Shown here piece by piece: positions 49,449 to 61,626 of a stretch of DNA of 64,000 nucleotides. Numbering within the stretch: the first letter of the stretch is position 1; the number at the start of each line of letters is the position of its first letter. The position numbers and the translations under genes were made by a program. The stretch lies in NCBI RefSeq assembly GCF_958979055.1, contig NC_084888.1, forward strand, positions 1,196,001-1,260,000. Direction: 5' to 3'. The notes beneath the pieces were generated by a model that was not told the origin of the DNA, made no database searches, and was given only the letters and a program-made list of their open reading frames with translations. Origin of the DNA: Alnus glutinosa (Eukaryota > Streptophyta > Magnoliopsida > Fagales > Betulaceae).

Positions 49449-50880
49449 ACGGCCCCAAATCTTTTCCCTCCTAGAAAAAAGAAAAAGACAAAAATAAAAA
49501 ATAAAAAAATAAAGAGATAATGTAGGGGATATGTGGTTGTCGAGGGGCCCAGAAGAAAAAGACAAAAAAAATAAAAATGATGTAGGGACAGGGTTGTTGA
49601 GGGGCTCAAAAGTCACACGCCTTAATTAAGAGTTTGTTCGCTGTGATTGATTTTTTTTATTATTATTAATCTTGAAAAAAAAACTTGTTCAAACAACAAT
49701 AATGTTATGAATAAATAAAAGAATTTAATTCCTGCACTACACCATCACAATAAGTATATAATAATTCCTTATATGAAGATAGGCCCTACACACTGAGACT
49801 CCCTCTCAACCATTGCTCTGCCTTCGAGTTGGTGCATGTACTTATGAGAAGAAAACAATATAATATATATGAGTTAAATTTTGTTACATCAAACAATATA
49901 TATATAGTATTACGTTATTTAAAAATATTAAATAAAAAATATCAACATATTTACCATATGGTGAAATATAATCATTAAAATTGAAATTTATGAAATACAA
50001 TCTATAAACCATAAAATAAATCATTCACATTTCAGTTCAAATGGAAAAGATCTGATCCGATCATAAAATACTGCAATGAGATTTTTTTCTAGCGTGATAA
50101 TTGATCACACGAACAAGTGAAGAAAGAGGATCATGATTTGAAGAATGTAAATAGTGACTTAAACTAAAATTGACACGAAATCTCCATCTTGGGTGTCGTA
50201 CGATTGTATGACAACACATATACGTAAGAAAAAGAGCTCAAGAAACCTTATATAATATGGGGTTTCAAAGGTAGTTCTTTTTCAATAATTGGAGTTCAAA
50301 AATAAAATAAAATAAAATTAAATTAACGTCAGTAATTAGCAAGCATGATTAGCGTGCTTACATTTTTTGGGTTTTAAAATGACGCATGAATCACATTACC
50401 CAAAAAAAAAAAAATGTTATGGCCTCGCTGTTAAGTTGAACGTGGGTTTGTTGAACTTTGAAATATATTAGCGGAAAAAAATGACCAAAAATCCCGTGCA
50501 AGGAAAAGAAAGCGACTCGAGGCCTCTTTTGTCAAACTGTGATTTCAGGTCTAACCCTCCCCTGCTTTTCAGGTTCCACGCCATAAACATGATGAAGGCT
50601 ATTGCATTTATAAATGAGTTCGTTACAGGTGTTTGTAGATCTGTACAGAAAAAAGGTCAATATTTTATTTTGTTCAATCTAATGGTCAGATAATATCCTG
50701 TTATTTAAATTACATTATTAAATGTAATAAAACAAAAATTTGATCACGGAATTAATGATTCATTTTTATTAATAAAATGAAAAGGATCATCCTCCCTGTA
50801 CAGAAGTCAGAAGATAAACAATGAAACAAATACTATATGCTAAGATATTGCCTATTTCTATCTTCTTATTCCTTGTGTTT
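49449..50880. other. AT-rich gene-free region
   Basis: No coding region recognised. Only simple AT-rich sequence and short unrelated open frames. Confidence 0.5.
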
Positions 50881-51545
50881 TTTTTTTTTTTTTTTTAATT
50901 GTATAGGAAAAAATGTTACAAGGGGAGATCTTTCCCGCTCTTAATATGGATGGAAAAAAGAATTATAGATCTTAAGGAAATGCTTCCAAAAGTACGATTA
51001 CAAGCGGCTCATTTAACTTGGCGCATTGAGAAACTTTTAAAGCATTCTAAAAAGATAAGTCTAAACCAAATATTTGAAACAAAATGAGCAAAAGACCAAG
51101 AGGAAAATAAGGAATAATTGCTTATCGCAAGCATCACCCTCAAACTGGAGATTAGAACACCCTGAAGAAACTGCTAGCCGAACAGTAAGTAGAGCAGCCA
51201 AGGCTTCCCCTTGGAGAGCATAAGTTCCATGAGCATCAGTTTCATGTAGCTTCTGTTTAGCTGCCAAAATGACGTTCCCCATAGCATCACTAATAACTAC
51301 TGCAGCAATAGCAAAGGATCCACAAACTGCCACATCAAAATTTCCTTTTATACTACCTATCTGTGGAGGGATCCAGAGAGAGGGCAGTGAGATGAGTAGC
51401 CATGGAATTTGAGATCTGTTTTATAGCCATGGCAGCACATGCTGAAAATCTTCATGAATTAGTTTATTCCCGGACATCCATATTCCATATAAAATCCAAA
51501 GTGAGTGCTGCAAATAGCTGAAGCTTAGTTTATCCTGTGTTGTAT
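50881..51545 (-). mobile_element. LINE fragment with RNase H
   Basis: On the minus strand the piece carries a LINE region with WILYGIWMSGNKLIHED followed by an RNase H-like FAIAAVVISDAMGNVILAA, a QGEALAALLTVRLAV helix and a LQFEGDA segment (the conserved E-GD-A). It ends toward a T-rich tract at 50881-50897, which is the A tail on the minus strand. It is interrupted and truncated. The domain order is that of plant L1-type elements. Confidence 0.8.
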
Positions 51546-54500
51546 GGGGTTGCTGTCTCTATTTTGTATCCTCTCAATTTTATCACTTGTTGAAGCTTAA
51601 TGCTGTTGTTGGTTGTTATCATGATGGATTTTGTGTTTGTGCTTAACACTAACACTTGAATTAGAATATTCTCATTTTAGGGAAGAATAATAAGAATAAT
51701 ATTACATACCATACAAATATTTCACACAATTAAAGTGGCAAGGTCTAGTAGTCCTTGGATCAGACATTGTTAATATATATAAAGAGAGAGCTCACTGTAG
51801 TATGCAAAAATAACAATAAGTCCTCGCACCCAAGTTCTGTTCAAAATTTTGACAAAAATTGTCCAGTGCCACGTAAGAACCAATCAAATTATAACATGTC
51901 ACTCAAAACAAAAATTATAACAATGGCATATCAAATTATAACAATGGCGTTCGGATTGGTAAGTGATCTCGTTTGGACACGGTGGGTTTCGCAGTTTACA
52001 ACTTAGTGGCATTGGAACGTGGGCCGTGGCCAAACCGAGCCTCATTGGGATGTAGTTCAAGTGTTCACCAACAGTTCCAATCGAGATGTTCTGCCGGCCT
52101 TCGTTATTTCTTCATTCCATAGGGTAATATCTTTAGGGTAAAGAAATGTGTTTCTTACCCAAAAAAGCAAATAAAACGAAACGTTTACCTGCAATTCCAC
52201 GAATATGTCTTTAAAGGGGCACATTTGTCTTTTTATTTTTCTTTTTGAAAAATATCTTTAAACTCAATCTTATAATAGATGTCTAAAACCATAATAGGCA
52301 CCTATAACTAGGACCGGAAAAATGGCTTGGCGTGTCGGGTTCGAATTGATATGTCAATCTGGTATGATCAATTCGAACCCAACACGATTATTTAAACGGT
52401 ATAATAAATGTTTAAATCATGACAACTCATATTTAGAGGATTACATTTTTCTTTGAAAACCAACGCGGATCCAACCAGAACCTAATTGATTGTGATTTTG
52501 AACCCAGTGCTATTAGCTCTAATCCTCACAACTTTCATCCATGAGTTGTTCTTTAGACATATCTTAATTTCTCTTGCAAAACCAAACCCCGATCCAACAC
52601 AATCGGTTGTGATTTTGAACCCAGTGTTGTTATAATACAAATATCATGTATAATTCATCTTTGAGAAGAGAATAGGCTTGCTATAGGAGGGTGCCAAAAT
52701 TGTAAAAAAATTAATAATAATTATAAACACATGGTTAAGATTACTTTTTAAGTCATGTGAGACATTTAGGATCATAACATAACACCACGTTTTCAAATCT
52801 GACGTCTACGGCGGCGTACTCTATCAACATTGACTCCATATGGTAGTCCTTTATTTTTTGGTGGCTCCACTCATATATCAGTGCTCATACATAATATTAA
52901 GACATGTTAATCCAGCCTATAGGTCGCCTTCTCCGTGATTTAAGCTTGTGACATAATGTATGGCTTTAATACCAATTGATACAAACCTCAAGTAGAACTC
53001 TTCCTTCAAAATTGGCTTGCAAGAGAAAGAATGCACAATAGCTTATTTACACATAGTTGAGATCACACTTGAACCAAATGGAAAACTTAGGATGGCAACA
53101 TTTTAGCTCTAATCCTCGAAATTTTCAGTCCGATGCATCCATCAACTCTTCAAATTGAATAACCAGTTCCTCCACCTCATCAAAAGGGATAACAAATTGG
53201 GGTCGATGCTCATCCGAAGTGGATATCCCTGTGCTACATAAGTTTATAAATATTGAAATTGTAAGACTTATTTCATTGAAGTGAGTGGATCAAATATTCA
53301 TGATAAATCTCATTTAAATAGGGTTTTACCATAAGACTTTGGTTTGTATTTTATGACAGTGCGCATAGAACACAAATTAAGGGTGTCACACGTCTTAATT
53401 ACTGATGTGACATTCTCATTATGCATTTTGTGCGCGCAGGATACATAACACAAGTTGTACTCTACAAAAGACTTTAATTTGTGTCTTGTACCCCTCTTGT
53501 GCTCGGCTACTTGAGGCTTCACTATTACACGAAATAAATAAATATATAATTGTTCGTATATACTTGGTTCAATGAACAGTCAATTTCAATTTTTAATACA
53601 ATAAATCAATGATTACGGTGAAAGAATATGACATCACCAATTTAGGTTTACTGTCAATTTGGGGCCTATAGTTTTAATTTTAATAATTATATCAATCTTA
53701 AATTTTAATTTTAATTTTAATATTTTTTTTATTAAACTGTTGACATGTGTCAGCAAATTATAAAAAATCAATAAACATTTTTCTTAAAAAAAGAAAAAGA
53801 AAAAAGAGAGAGACGTGGGTGCCACTCTAGAGACACTCGTATTTCGTTTCCTTGTAAGATCGATATTCTATTTCGCAAGCCCAATGATTCCCTTGGCCTT
53901 TTAGTTCAAATGACAAGATCATAAAAAGATGATTGAGATTGCCCTATATTTTAACTTTGAATCCCATACGTAGTAAAATGAAAATGCCTAATGCATATTA
54001 AATATTGCCGGCCCCTAAGCTTTAATAAGTACTACCCTTTCAACAAGCAAAAAAGCATGATCAAATTTAGATGAAAAATACTTTATACGTGACTTTTGTG
54101 TTTTGAGTACCGGAGTTAGGGACGGAACCGGTACGCTGTATTGAAATTAAAGAATTAATGAAGGTTAACATTATTCAATAATGTTGAATCCAAAGATTAG
54201 TTAGGAGTGTCACGTCACCATGCATTGTTGAGTAATGCTTGAGACCAATTTTTTGTCATATTTTTATCTTCATAAAATTGATGTGATTTTTAAAATCACC
54301 ACTATATTTTGAATTGATCACTATTAAATTTTGATCTAATGGTGATTTTAAAAGCCACATCAACTTTCAGGCCCTTAGTTCCATCCCAAAATTTTATTTT
54401 CACACAATTTTCAAGTTCCATTGTCCATAACCTGACATACCAGTTTTAATTTGCATTTAACTATTATTATTATTATTTATTTTTGTCAAATTAGCATTAC

Positions 54501-55490
54501 TCTTTATGATATCAATTGTCTGTTTCATATTCACGAATACTTTCTGGAGTTACGTACATTATCTAAACAATGTTCTTTAGTTTTTTTTTTTTTTTTTTTT
54601 TTTAAAATTAGAAAAATGCTAGAGGTATTAAATCTTTTCCTAAGAGGTTTAAAGAAAACCATCTTTTGTTCAACACCACAGTGACCACACCCAACTATCT
54701 CTGGGCTTAACCACCAGATCTAGTGGTAGCAACCATGAGATGAACCACTGAAGGTAATTGCAACTACTAGCTTCCAAGGTTCGGTTGGATTGGCTAATTG
54801 CCTCAAACCTATGAAAAGACTAGGCAAATTTTATTTTTTGAGCTGGTATAGTAGTGTCACATTGTGCATCACGTTAGTAACGATTTTTTAGATCATTACC
54901 TAACAGTGCCAAGTTTGGAGTTTTTGCATTTTTTTTTTTTTAAGTGAAATTTCAATTTTTCGTTATCTAAATCAAAAGTCAATGCATGAGACGAAGCAAC
55001 TTGTTTTTATTGTGATGAGAATCACTTGGCATTTCCCAGTGTTATAATATATTAAAAATAAATTATATTTTTCGTATATTCTATATTTAGTTGATATTGT
55101 AATATTCTCTAATTACGTATTAATTGTAATCAAATCATGTTTTGTATTTACTTTAATTTCTATAATTAAGGACCTTTGTATCGTAAACAAATATCTCAAT
55201 AAGCACAATGTAATCTTTAGAACTAATTTGTATGAGTGATTCGGTATTAAACACTTACGTTTATTACTATGAATTAAATATAAAATATACAAAAAAATAT
55301 AATATATTTTCATATATTTGGAAGCTTTGACTGTCCAGTTTTCATGGCTCACAAAAACTTATGAAAAAAAAAAACCAAAACAAAACAAAAGCTTGTCAGC
55401 TTTCACACGTAAACGAGTCCATTTAGTATTTTATTACAAGGAACACGACCCCTCGCATGCATATTGTTATTACCGGAGCAGGTCGAACTG
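51546..55490. other. Long gene-free region with MITE-like repeats
   Basis: No gene supported over nearly 4 kb. Recognisable items are a hAT-like degenerate repeat at about 52305-52470 (GTGTCGGGTTCGAATTG...), a pair of inverted arms ATGTGATTTTTAAAATCACCA / TGGTGATTTTAAAAGCCACAT at about 54275-54362, and a T tract at 54581-54602. Confidence 0.5.
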
Positions 55491-55567
55491 ATCCTGCCCT
55501 CATAAAAACCAGAACCAACCCAACCCAAAAGTACTTCACCCACCACAAACTCAAAAGACGAGGCGAA

Positions 55568-55909
55568 ATGGAACCCAGCAGGAGTTTCAGGCTCCAGAGA
55601 GGCCCTTCCATTCGGCTCGGGAGGTCATACAGCTCGGCGCTCGTATCGGAGACTATAACTTCGGAATACGCTGGAATCACAAGGTACGAGAGGCTCTCAA
55701 AGTCCATGAGGCAAAGCGGCGAGCACAGTACTGAGAAAAAGAGTAGAAGGAACAAAGATTGGGGGTTTCTGAGCAAGGTCTTCAGCTTTAGAAAAACCCC
55801 AGGCGTCGCTGAGGCCAAACAGGGACCGGTGAAGGTGACGAAGAAGAAGAAACGACGGTCTTCGTGGCTTCCAGATCCTGATAGGAGGTGGCCTGTGCAG
55901 GGATGGTGA
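55568..55909 (+). CDS. Small basic plant protein of unknown function
   Basis: A single-exon frame of 113 aa starting MEPSRSFRLQRGPSIRLGRS. I chose this ATG over one 111 bases upstream because the residues after it look conserved and ordered, and a TATA-like CATAAAAAC lies about 65 bases before it. The protein is rich in Arg, Lys and Ser, with a central SETITSEYAGITRYERL segment, a basic KKSRRNKDWGFLSKVFSF stretch, and a C-terminal KKKKRRSSWLPDPDRRWPVQGW. No signal peptide or membrane segment is seen. The basic tracts could direct it to the nucleus. It resembles small uncharacterised plant proteins I recall from Arabidopsis (possibly At4g36500/At2g18210), but this is from memory. Codon choice and GC level are above the surroundings, which supports a real gene. 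Confidence 0.7.
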   Translation: MEPSRSFRLQRGPSIRLGRSYSSALVSETITSEYAGITRYERLSKSMRQSGEHSTEKKSRRNKDWGFLSKVFSFRKTPGVAEAKQGPVKVTKKKKRRSSWLPDPDRRWPVQGW

Positions 55910-56200
55910 TGTAATAATGCCAAGTCAAGGAGGTTGAAAGGGTAATTTCAGTTGTATATTGGAGTTAAGTCGTTGGATGAAGATAAGCATTGCGGGGGGA
56001 ATTTGAGTTGTCAAGGCTAGGAGGGAAGTATTACACGCAAAAGTTAAGAAAAAAAAAATTCAATTAATTTAATTATGAGCTTTCCTTCCGGGTTATGTGG
56101 ACCGTGGTCCTGGAATATGCAGACAATATTAATTCCAGTGTTCGCGCGTTCAACTATTTGTTATTGTTTTTGTAAAAGGAATTATTAATTTCTTTGTAAT

Positions 56201-56236
<36 letters not shown>

Positions 56237-56599
56237 TATATTTAATTTGTAATGATAGGGATGGAAGAAATTGAATGAAATGTTGAAATGCAATTGATTA
56301 GAATAGGCTGATTCGAGGTACGTACGTACCTAGACTCCAAGAATTCAATAAGTAATTTCTTCCTTGCTTTACAAATCACAATTGGACTTATTTATAGTAG
56401 CCTAGACCTAATGTTTACAATTCAATCCATTCAGTTACTTAATAACTCATCTACTTGAAATACCCATTATAAAGAGATCGGGCGCAGCTCTCTAAAATTG
56501 TAGATTTCTAAAATTATGTGAATTTATGTTGTTTTTGTATTAAATGACCTGAAAAATGATATCTATTAAATATGTGGACATGCTATAGAGGTAGAGCTC

Positions 56600-56630
<31 letters not shown>

Positions 56631-58397
56631 CCACCTTTTTGGTTCAAAAAGTTTTTCTACAACATAAACCGCAAGAACCTAATTAAAATATACTTAATTA
56701 TTATTGATAAAATGTTACATTTTTAATCGGTATTATTTTTCAATCAGTTTGATGCAAATAACGATATAAATTCATATTATTTTAGAATCAATTTATTTGA
56801 AACTGTAGGAGATTCATATCCATCATCCAACCAAAGTCCAGCTCATTATTCAGTTACAACAAAACGCACATTACAACAATTTAAAACGCAGCCTCTTCGA
56901 ATCCTCCGCTCTTATCGTTGATGCAAGCCCGCTGGCCTTCTCCTTTTTCTCAAGATCACGCCACGTAGCTCTAGAAATTAATGCTTTGTCAGAAGCATGG
57001 ACCATCAAGCCTCCATTTCAAAGGCTTTTTTTAACGAACTAAAAAAAAAAAAAAAACCCAAAAAAACCAAATTAAACAAACAAGTAACACCTCACTACAC
57101 CTTAGAAAAAACCGAGGAGGAAGTCGAGGGGAATGTAGCCAGGAAAGGCAACGGCTCAATATAAGAGAACTCCATCATGTAATTGAGTTCTTGATTGGCT
57201 TCTAAAAAAATTGGAGAGACTAATAAGAGAAGGGGAAAGCTGAAAGTATAAACCAGTAGACTGGCGGAAAAGATACTATAAGGTAGGTTGGGAGGAAGAG
57301 GAAAGAACAGAGCAGCTTCTCATAGAAGTATCAGACTTTTCTTCTTAGAGAAGATCTCGCAATTAGTGTGTTAGAGTCCTTTTCCGACTTGTTACTTTTC
57401 CTTTCTGGCTTCACAGCTTCCTTCACAGTTCACATCACGCGTCTAGTCTTCTTCCTTCTCTTTCTGAAGTACATTTCTTCTCCTTTCTCCCTAAGTACTA
57501 CACAAGTCACTCACGAAGAAGGGTCTTTTCTCTATTTCACTTGAAAATAGAGATGAGTCATTTTATTAGGATGATTTAATGTTATTGGATTAACGGTGTA
57601 AATAATGCCTTATCATTTAAATTTTTGGAAAATATTATATTTAGTCCTTCGATTTTTATTTTATTTGAATTTAGTCATTAAATTTCTAATTTCAAGAATA
57701 TGATCCTTAAATTTTGTACAAATTTTAAATGGCTCATTTATCACTTTTTTTTCTTCAAAATTAATAGTTTGTCATATTTTATGTGTCTCAATTGATATAT
57801 TACCGTACATATCAACACATAATATTAATGTCACATTATTATGCGTCAAGTCATTCATAAAAAGGGGGGGGGGGGGAAGAGAGAGAGAGAGAGAGAGAAG
57901 AAGACTCAACTCTAGAAACAAAAATAATCTTCTTCGTCAACTTAATCTTCTAAATTTGTAATATTATATGAAAAACCGTTAACTTTGATGCTGACATGAA
58001 CATTGACATTGTATTGGGTGCTAACATAAATCCTACAGTGTCAAATGAACACATGTGACATATGAAAAATCTTTAACTTTAACGGTAAAGTAATATAGGA
58101 GTTAATTTAAAACTTGGGAAAAACCTAACGACTTTATTTTTAAAATTAAAAACATAAGTACTGAATTCAAATCATATGAATACTTAAGGGATAAATATGA
58201 TTTTTTTCCTAAATTTTTTGAATGATATACCAACTTTAAATTATGACAACAAAATAGCTCTATTTCCATTTCTAAATGGATCATATTCCATCACTCATAC
58301 AAAGCACCTCTCCGCTGCACATTAGGAGACAGTCACAAAAGGGAGTGTACAAGGTCTAATTGCGATTAAAGTAGTAAAAAAGTTGGGCAGTCAATTC

Positions 58398-58434
<37 letters not shown>

Positions 58435-58630
58435 AATAAAAGTTTTCGGCCATCTTACAAGCAATTGGCCCCGACAAGTAAAAAATAAATAAAAATTCCC
58501 TTATACAAAATTATACCAATTATCTCAATTTCATGAAATGTAGTCTCCAGTCGATTGAATTAGCACTTGAAGACTTAACAGACTTTTAATGTTAAAGACC
58601 ATCCATTTATCCAACTTTTATAATTTCTCA

Positions 58631-58661
<31 letters not shown>

Positions 58662-58733
58662 GCCCGCAAACAAGTAGTTATATTTGCCAAATTTCAGCAG
58701 ACAACAAAATTACAATGTTTTTACCCAATAAAG
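55910..58733. other. Mostly gene-free region
   Basis: Contains a (TA)n tract at about 56206-56231, an A30 tract near 56600-56628, a G12(GA)n tract at about 57865-57898, and A tracts at about 58399-58432 and 58629-58656. A minus-strand exon-like piece at 57095-57201 (acceptor TTTTTAG, then 34 codons and a stop) is reported as a finding. Confidence 0.45.
57095..57201 (-). other. Possible terminal exon or gene fragment
   Basis: On the minus strand a polypyrimidine-TTTAG acceptor is followed by a 107-base frame encoding ANQELNYMMEFSYIEPLPFL, then ATFPSTSSSVFSKV and a stop. The composition is protein-like and GC-richer than its surroundings. I do not recognise the family and found no upstream exon, so it may be a decayed gene end. 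Confidence 0.25.
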
Positions 58734-58813
58734 AAATCTGGGTGGATTCGAACCACCATCCTCTCAAAAGCCCGATTGGGCATGAGCGCTCTTCCTTTTT
58801 GAGCTACAGACTT
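58734..58813 (-). ncRNA. tRNA-like sequence with abnormal anticodon arm
   Basis: Read on the minus strand, 80 bases form a 7-bp acceptor (AAGTCTG/CAGATTT with one G-T pair), a 4-bp D stem (GCTC/GAGC), and a perfect T arm GGTGG-TTCGAAT-CCACC that includes a consensus B box. The anticodon region is 29 bases long and folds as CTCA...TGAG around an inner GCCC/GGGC hairpin, so no anticodon can be assigned. No T4 terminator follows closely. It may be an organelle-derived tRNA pseudogene or the head of a SINE. Confidence 0.5.
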
Positions 58814-61600
58814 ATAGATTAACAGTACATCATACTTTTATAGGCTGATAAGAGCATATCTACATTTCGAGTTTTCAGTTTTCAGTTTTTTTCGACTGAC
58901 ACCATCTCTTTTCCATTTCTTACTATTTTCAATGGCTTGCATGAAATAGGCACCCCGATGACAACTACAATTTAGTTTTTGTAGAACGCAAATCCAAGAT
59001 CTTGTTTAAGTTCTGATGCGACTTTTGGATTTTTTTATTTTTATTTTTTCTTTTTAAAATAAAAATATTAACACACACTCAAAAGAAACTCCAAATACTA
59101 AAATACTTGGCAGTTTTACTACATTTAAACACAATGTACAATAAAAATAAAACTCTCCAAAAGGAATTAACAAACATAACCTTCAAACTATGTTTTTGTG
59201 CTTTTAACAATTACTTGCTAAAAAGCCAACAAATTTTTTCCTAATTTTCTTTTCACAGCAAAAACTGATAAAGCCAAATTGAAAAAGCTAAGAGACCGCA
59301 ACGTTACCAAAACCGGTGAACTTGACAGACTTCATAATCGGGCACAATTTTTTTTTATTTTTTTTATTTTTTTTTAAAGTAATGGGGTACAATATTTGAT
59401 TTGCTAAGGCCATAACTTTTCTTCCAAGTGCTCTAACAAAACTACCGCCAGCTTCAACTCAACACCTAAAGTTATTTTGAAAACCTAAGATAAAGATTAG
59501 GGGGAAAATATAACCGCATGCTAACTTAGGCTTAAAAATAGTGGGGTCGTGCTACAATTTTCAACAAATTTGATGAACGACGTAGACTAAAAAACATTGA
59601 CAAACATCCATACCTTTATTTTTTTCCCACTTCAGATGACAAAAAAATTTGAAATGTAGATTTTTTTTTAAAAAAAAAAGTTCAATAAAATAATGAGAGC
59701 AAATAGCAAAAATAGAAAGTATCTAAAATAGAAGAAATAAATAAATAAATAAATTTAAAACTAAAATAAATAGATCATTCAGCCAATGTGAATAATATAA
59801 ACCAGAGATTTTAAAAATTTAGAGTAGGCTGTGTGAAACAAACCTTGGCTAAATTTATGAGTTAATCTTGAAATTCTATCTTGTAGACATAAAAAATGTG
59901 AGCCCTAAAATTATTGGCATTCATTCAACAAAATTTTAGCCAAGGTTTGTTTCACACAGCCTACTCTAAATTTTTAGTAGGAAGCATTATACCCATTCAA
60001 TTACACGAAAAAAGAGTTTCCCAAAAACACTAAAAAATTGGAAAAATAAAAATTAAATAAAAAGAGGCCTTTTCTTTTTCAAAAATCATAAAAATAAAGG
60101 AAATCATATTTATTCCACTTTCTTCGTAGATTATTATTTCTTCTATACATTTATAGATCTCATTTTTAAATCCACCTTTAAATTTTTGAGACCCACATTA
60201 AGCCTTCTGTGAATTTAAAACTTGATTAAATATAGATATATAAAAAATATATAAAAGATGTAAACGTATCCTTTCTTGTATTAAAAAGCTTGTTCAAATT
60301 CTCTTTTTGGACAAAATCAAAAATCATCTCCAAAAATAACAAAATTAGACATCATACAAAAGTCGTCTATCAATAACACCTATAATATCATACGCTACCA
60401 AGCGTTCTAATTTCCTTACACAGCTCAATTGAACCAATTGTGTAAAATTTCTAAATCAAAGATAAAAACGTTTTAACAGTGCAATTTTGCAAAGGGTGCT
60501 GAAACCGATGCACTTGTTTGGCAAAAAAACATAACAAAATAGTGAATTGTTAATTTTGAAATTAGTAAAAAATAATGATGTGATATAAAATAAAAAAAAT
60601 TTGCATAAAAAAAAAAATTATATTATAGTAAATTTTTTTATTTAAATAGTAATAAAATATTATTGATGTAATATAAAAAATAAAAATAAAAATGAAAATA
60701 TTTTGATGTTGATTGTTATTAAAAAATATAAAAATAAAATAAAAAAATATGAATATAGTGACAAGCACTATTATATAATGTCCCAAAGCTTATCAAACAA
60801 ACCCGATATTTCAAATGAGGTCGCACTTCACGTGTGTCATACTCTGGTCAATAAAGCAACAATACCTAAAACATACCCACCCATAGAATTGGGGTAGGCG
60901 TCATACAAAAAATATAGAGCTAATGATTAAAATAACTTTTAAAATCACCATTAAATTTATAATTAATCACTTGAAAACCATGAGAGCACAAAAGACTAAG
61001 GCCCGTTTGAAAACCATTTTTCCCTTTCACTTCTCCAAAAAAAAAAAAAAAAAAGAGAACATTTACTTTAAAACTTCCTTAACTTTTTTCATTTCTTATA
61101 TCACATCAACACTTTTTTTATTAATTTTTATATTAATAACTTACTACAATACAATATATTTTTTCACTTTTTTATATAAATTATTTTAACTTTATATCGC
61201 ATTAATTTTATTTTCTAATCATTAAAAAATCAACCCCAAGTGAAAGGGAGGAGAAGTGGTTTTCAGAAGGGGCCTTACAGAATTACGCTGCTTTTGTGTG
61301 TTTAGGATGAAAGTGTTTTTTGTGGATTACCTTTTTTTCTTCTCTTTTTCCCTTATTTAAAGAGGGGCTTGGAGACAAAAGACACTGCATAATTATAAAT
61401 ACTCCAATATATCTTTCGAAGAAAAATAACCTAAATGATAAACAGGTCAAAGCTACCTAGCCCAATAACTCCTCCAAAGCATTAAACAACGCCACAATGA
61501 AGATGTACAACAAGAACACAGGTAAAAATGCATAGATGTAAAATAATATATGATACCATCATTGATCACAAGTTTCGTCACCTCAAAGGACCAGCCATCA
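58814..61600. other. AT-rich gene-free region
   Basis: No coding sequence supported. Holds the foldback at 59812-59975 and several A/T homopolymers. The stretch 60540-60760 is extremely AT-rich. Confidence 0.5.
59812..59975. mobile_element. Near-perfect foldback hairpin
   Basis: Arms of about 44 bases (AATTTAGAGTAGGCTGTGTG, then AAACAAACCTTGGCTAAATT on the left, the inverse at 59931-59975 on the right) are almost identical, with a loop of about 70 bases. Most likely a small MITE. A small-RNA hairpin is the alternative. Confidence 0.7.
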
Positions 61601-61626
61601 GTCTGATCTCTAAATCTGTCACTTTC

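Noticed and set aside
55423-55923. 166-residue minus-strand frame
   Set aside because: It is the antisense shadow of the small basic protein, which has a better start and composition.
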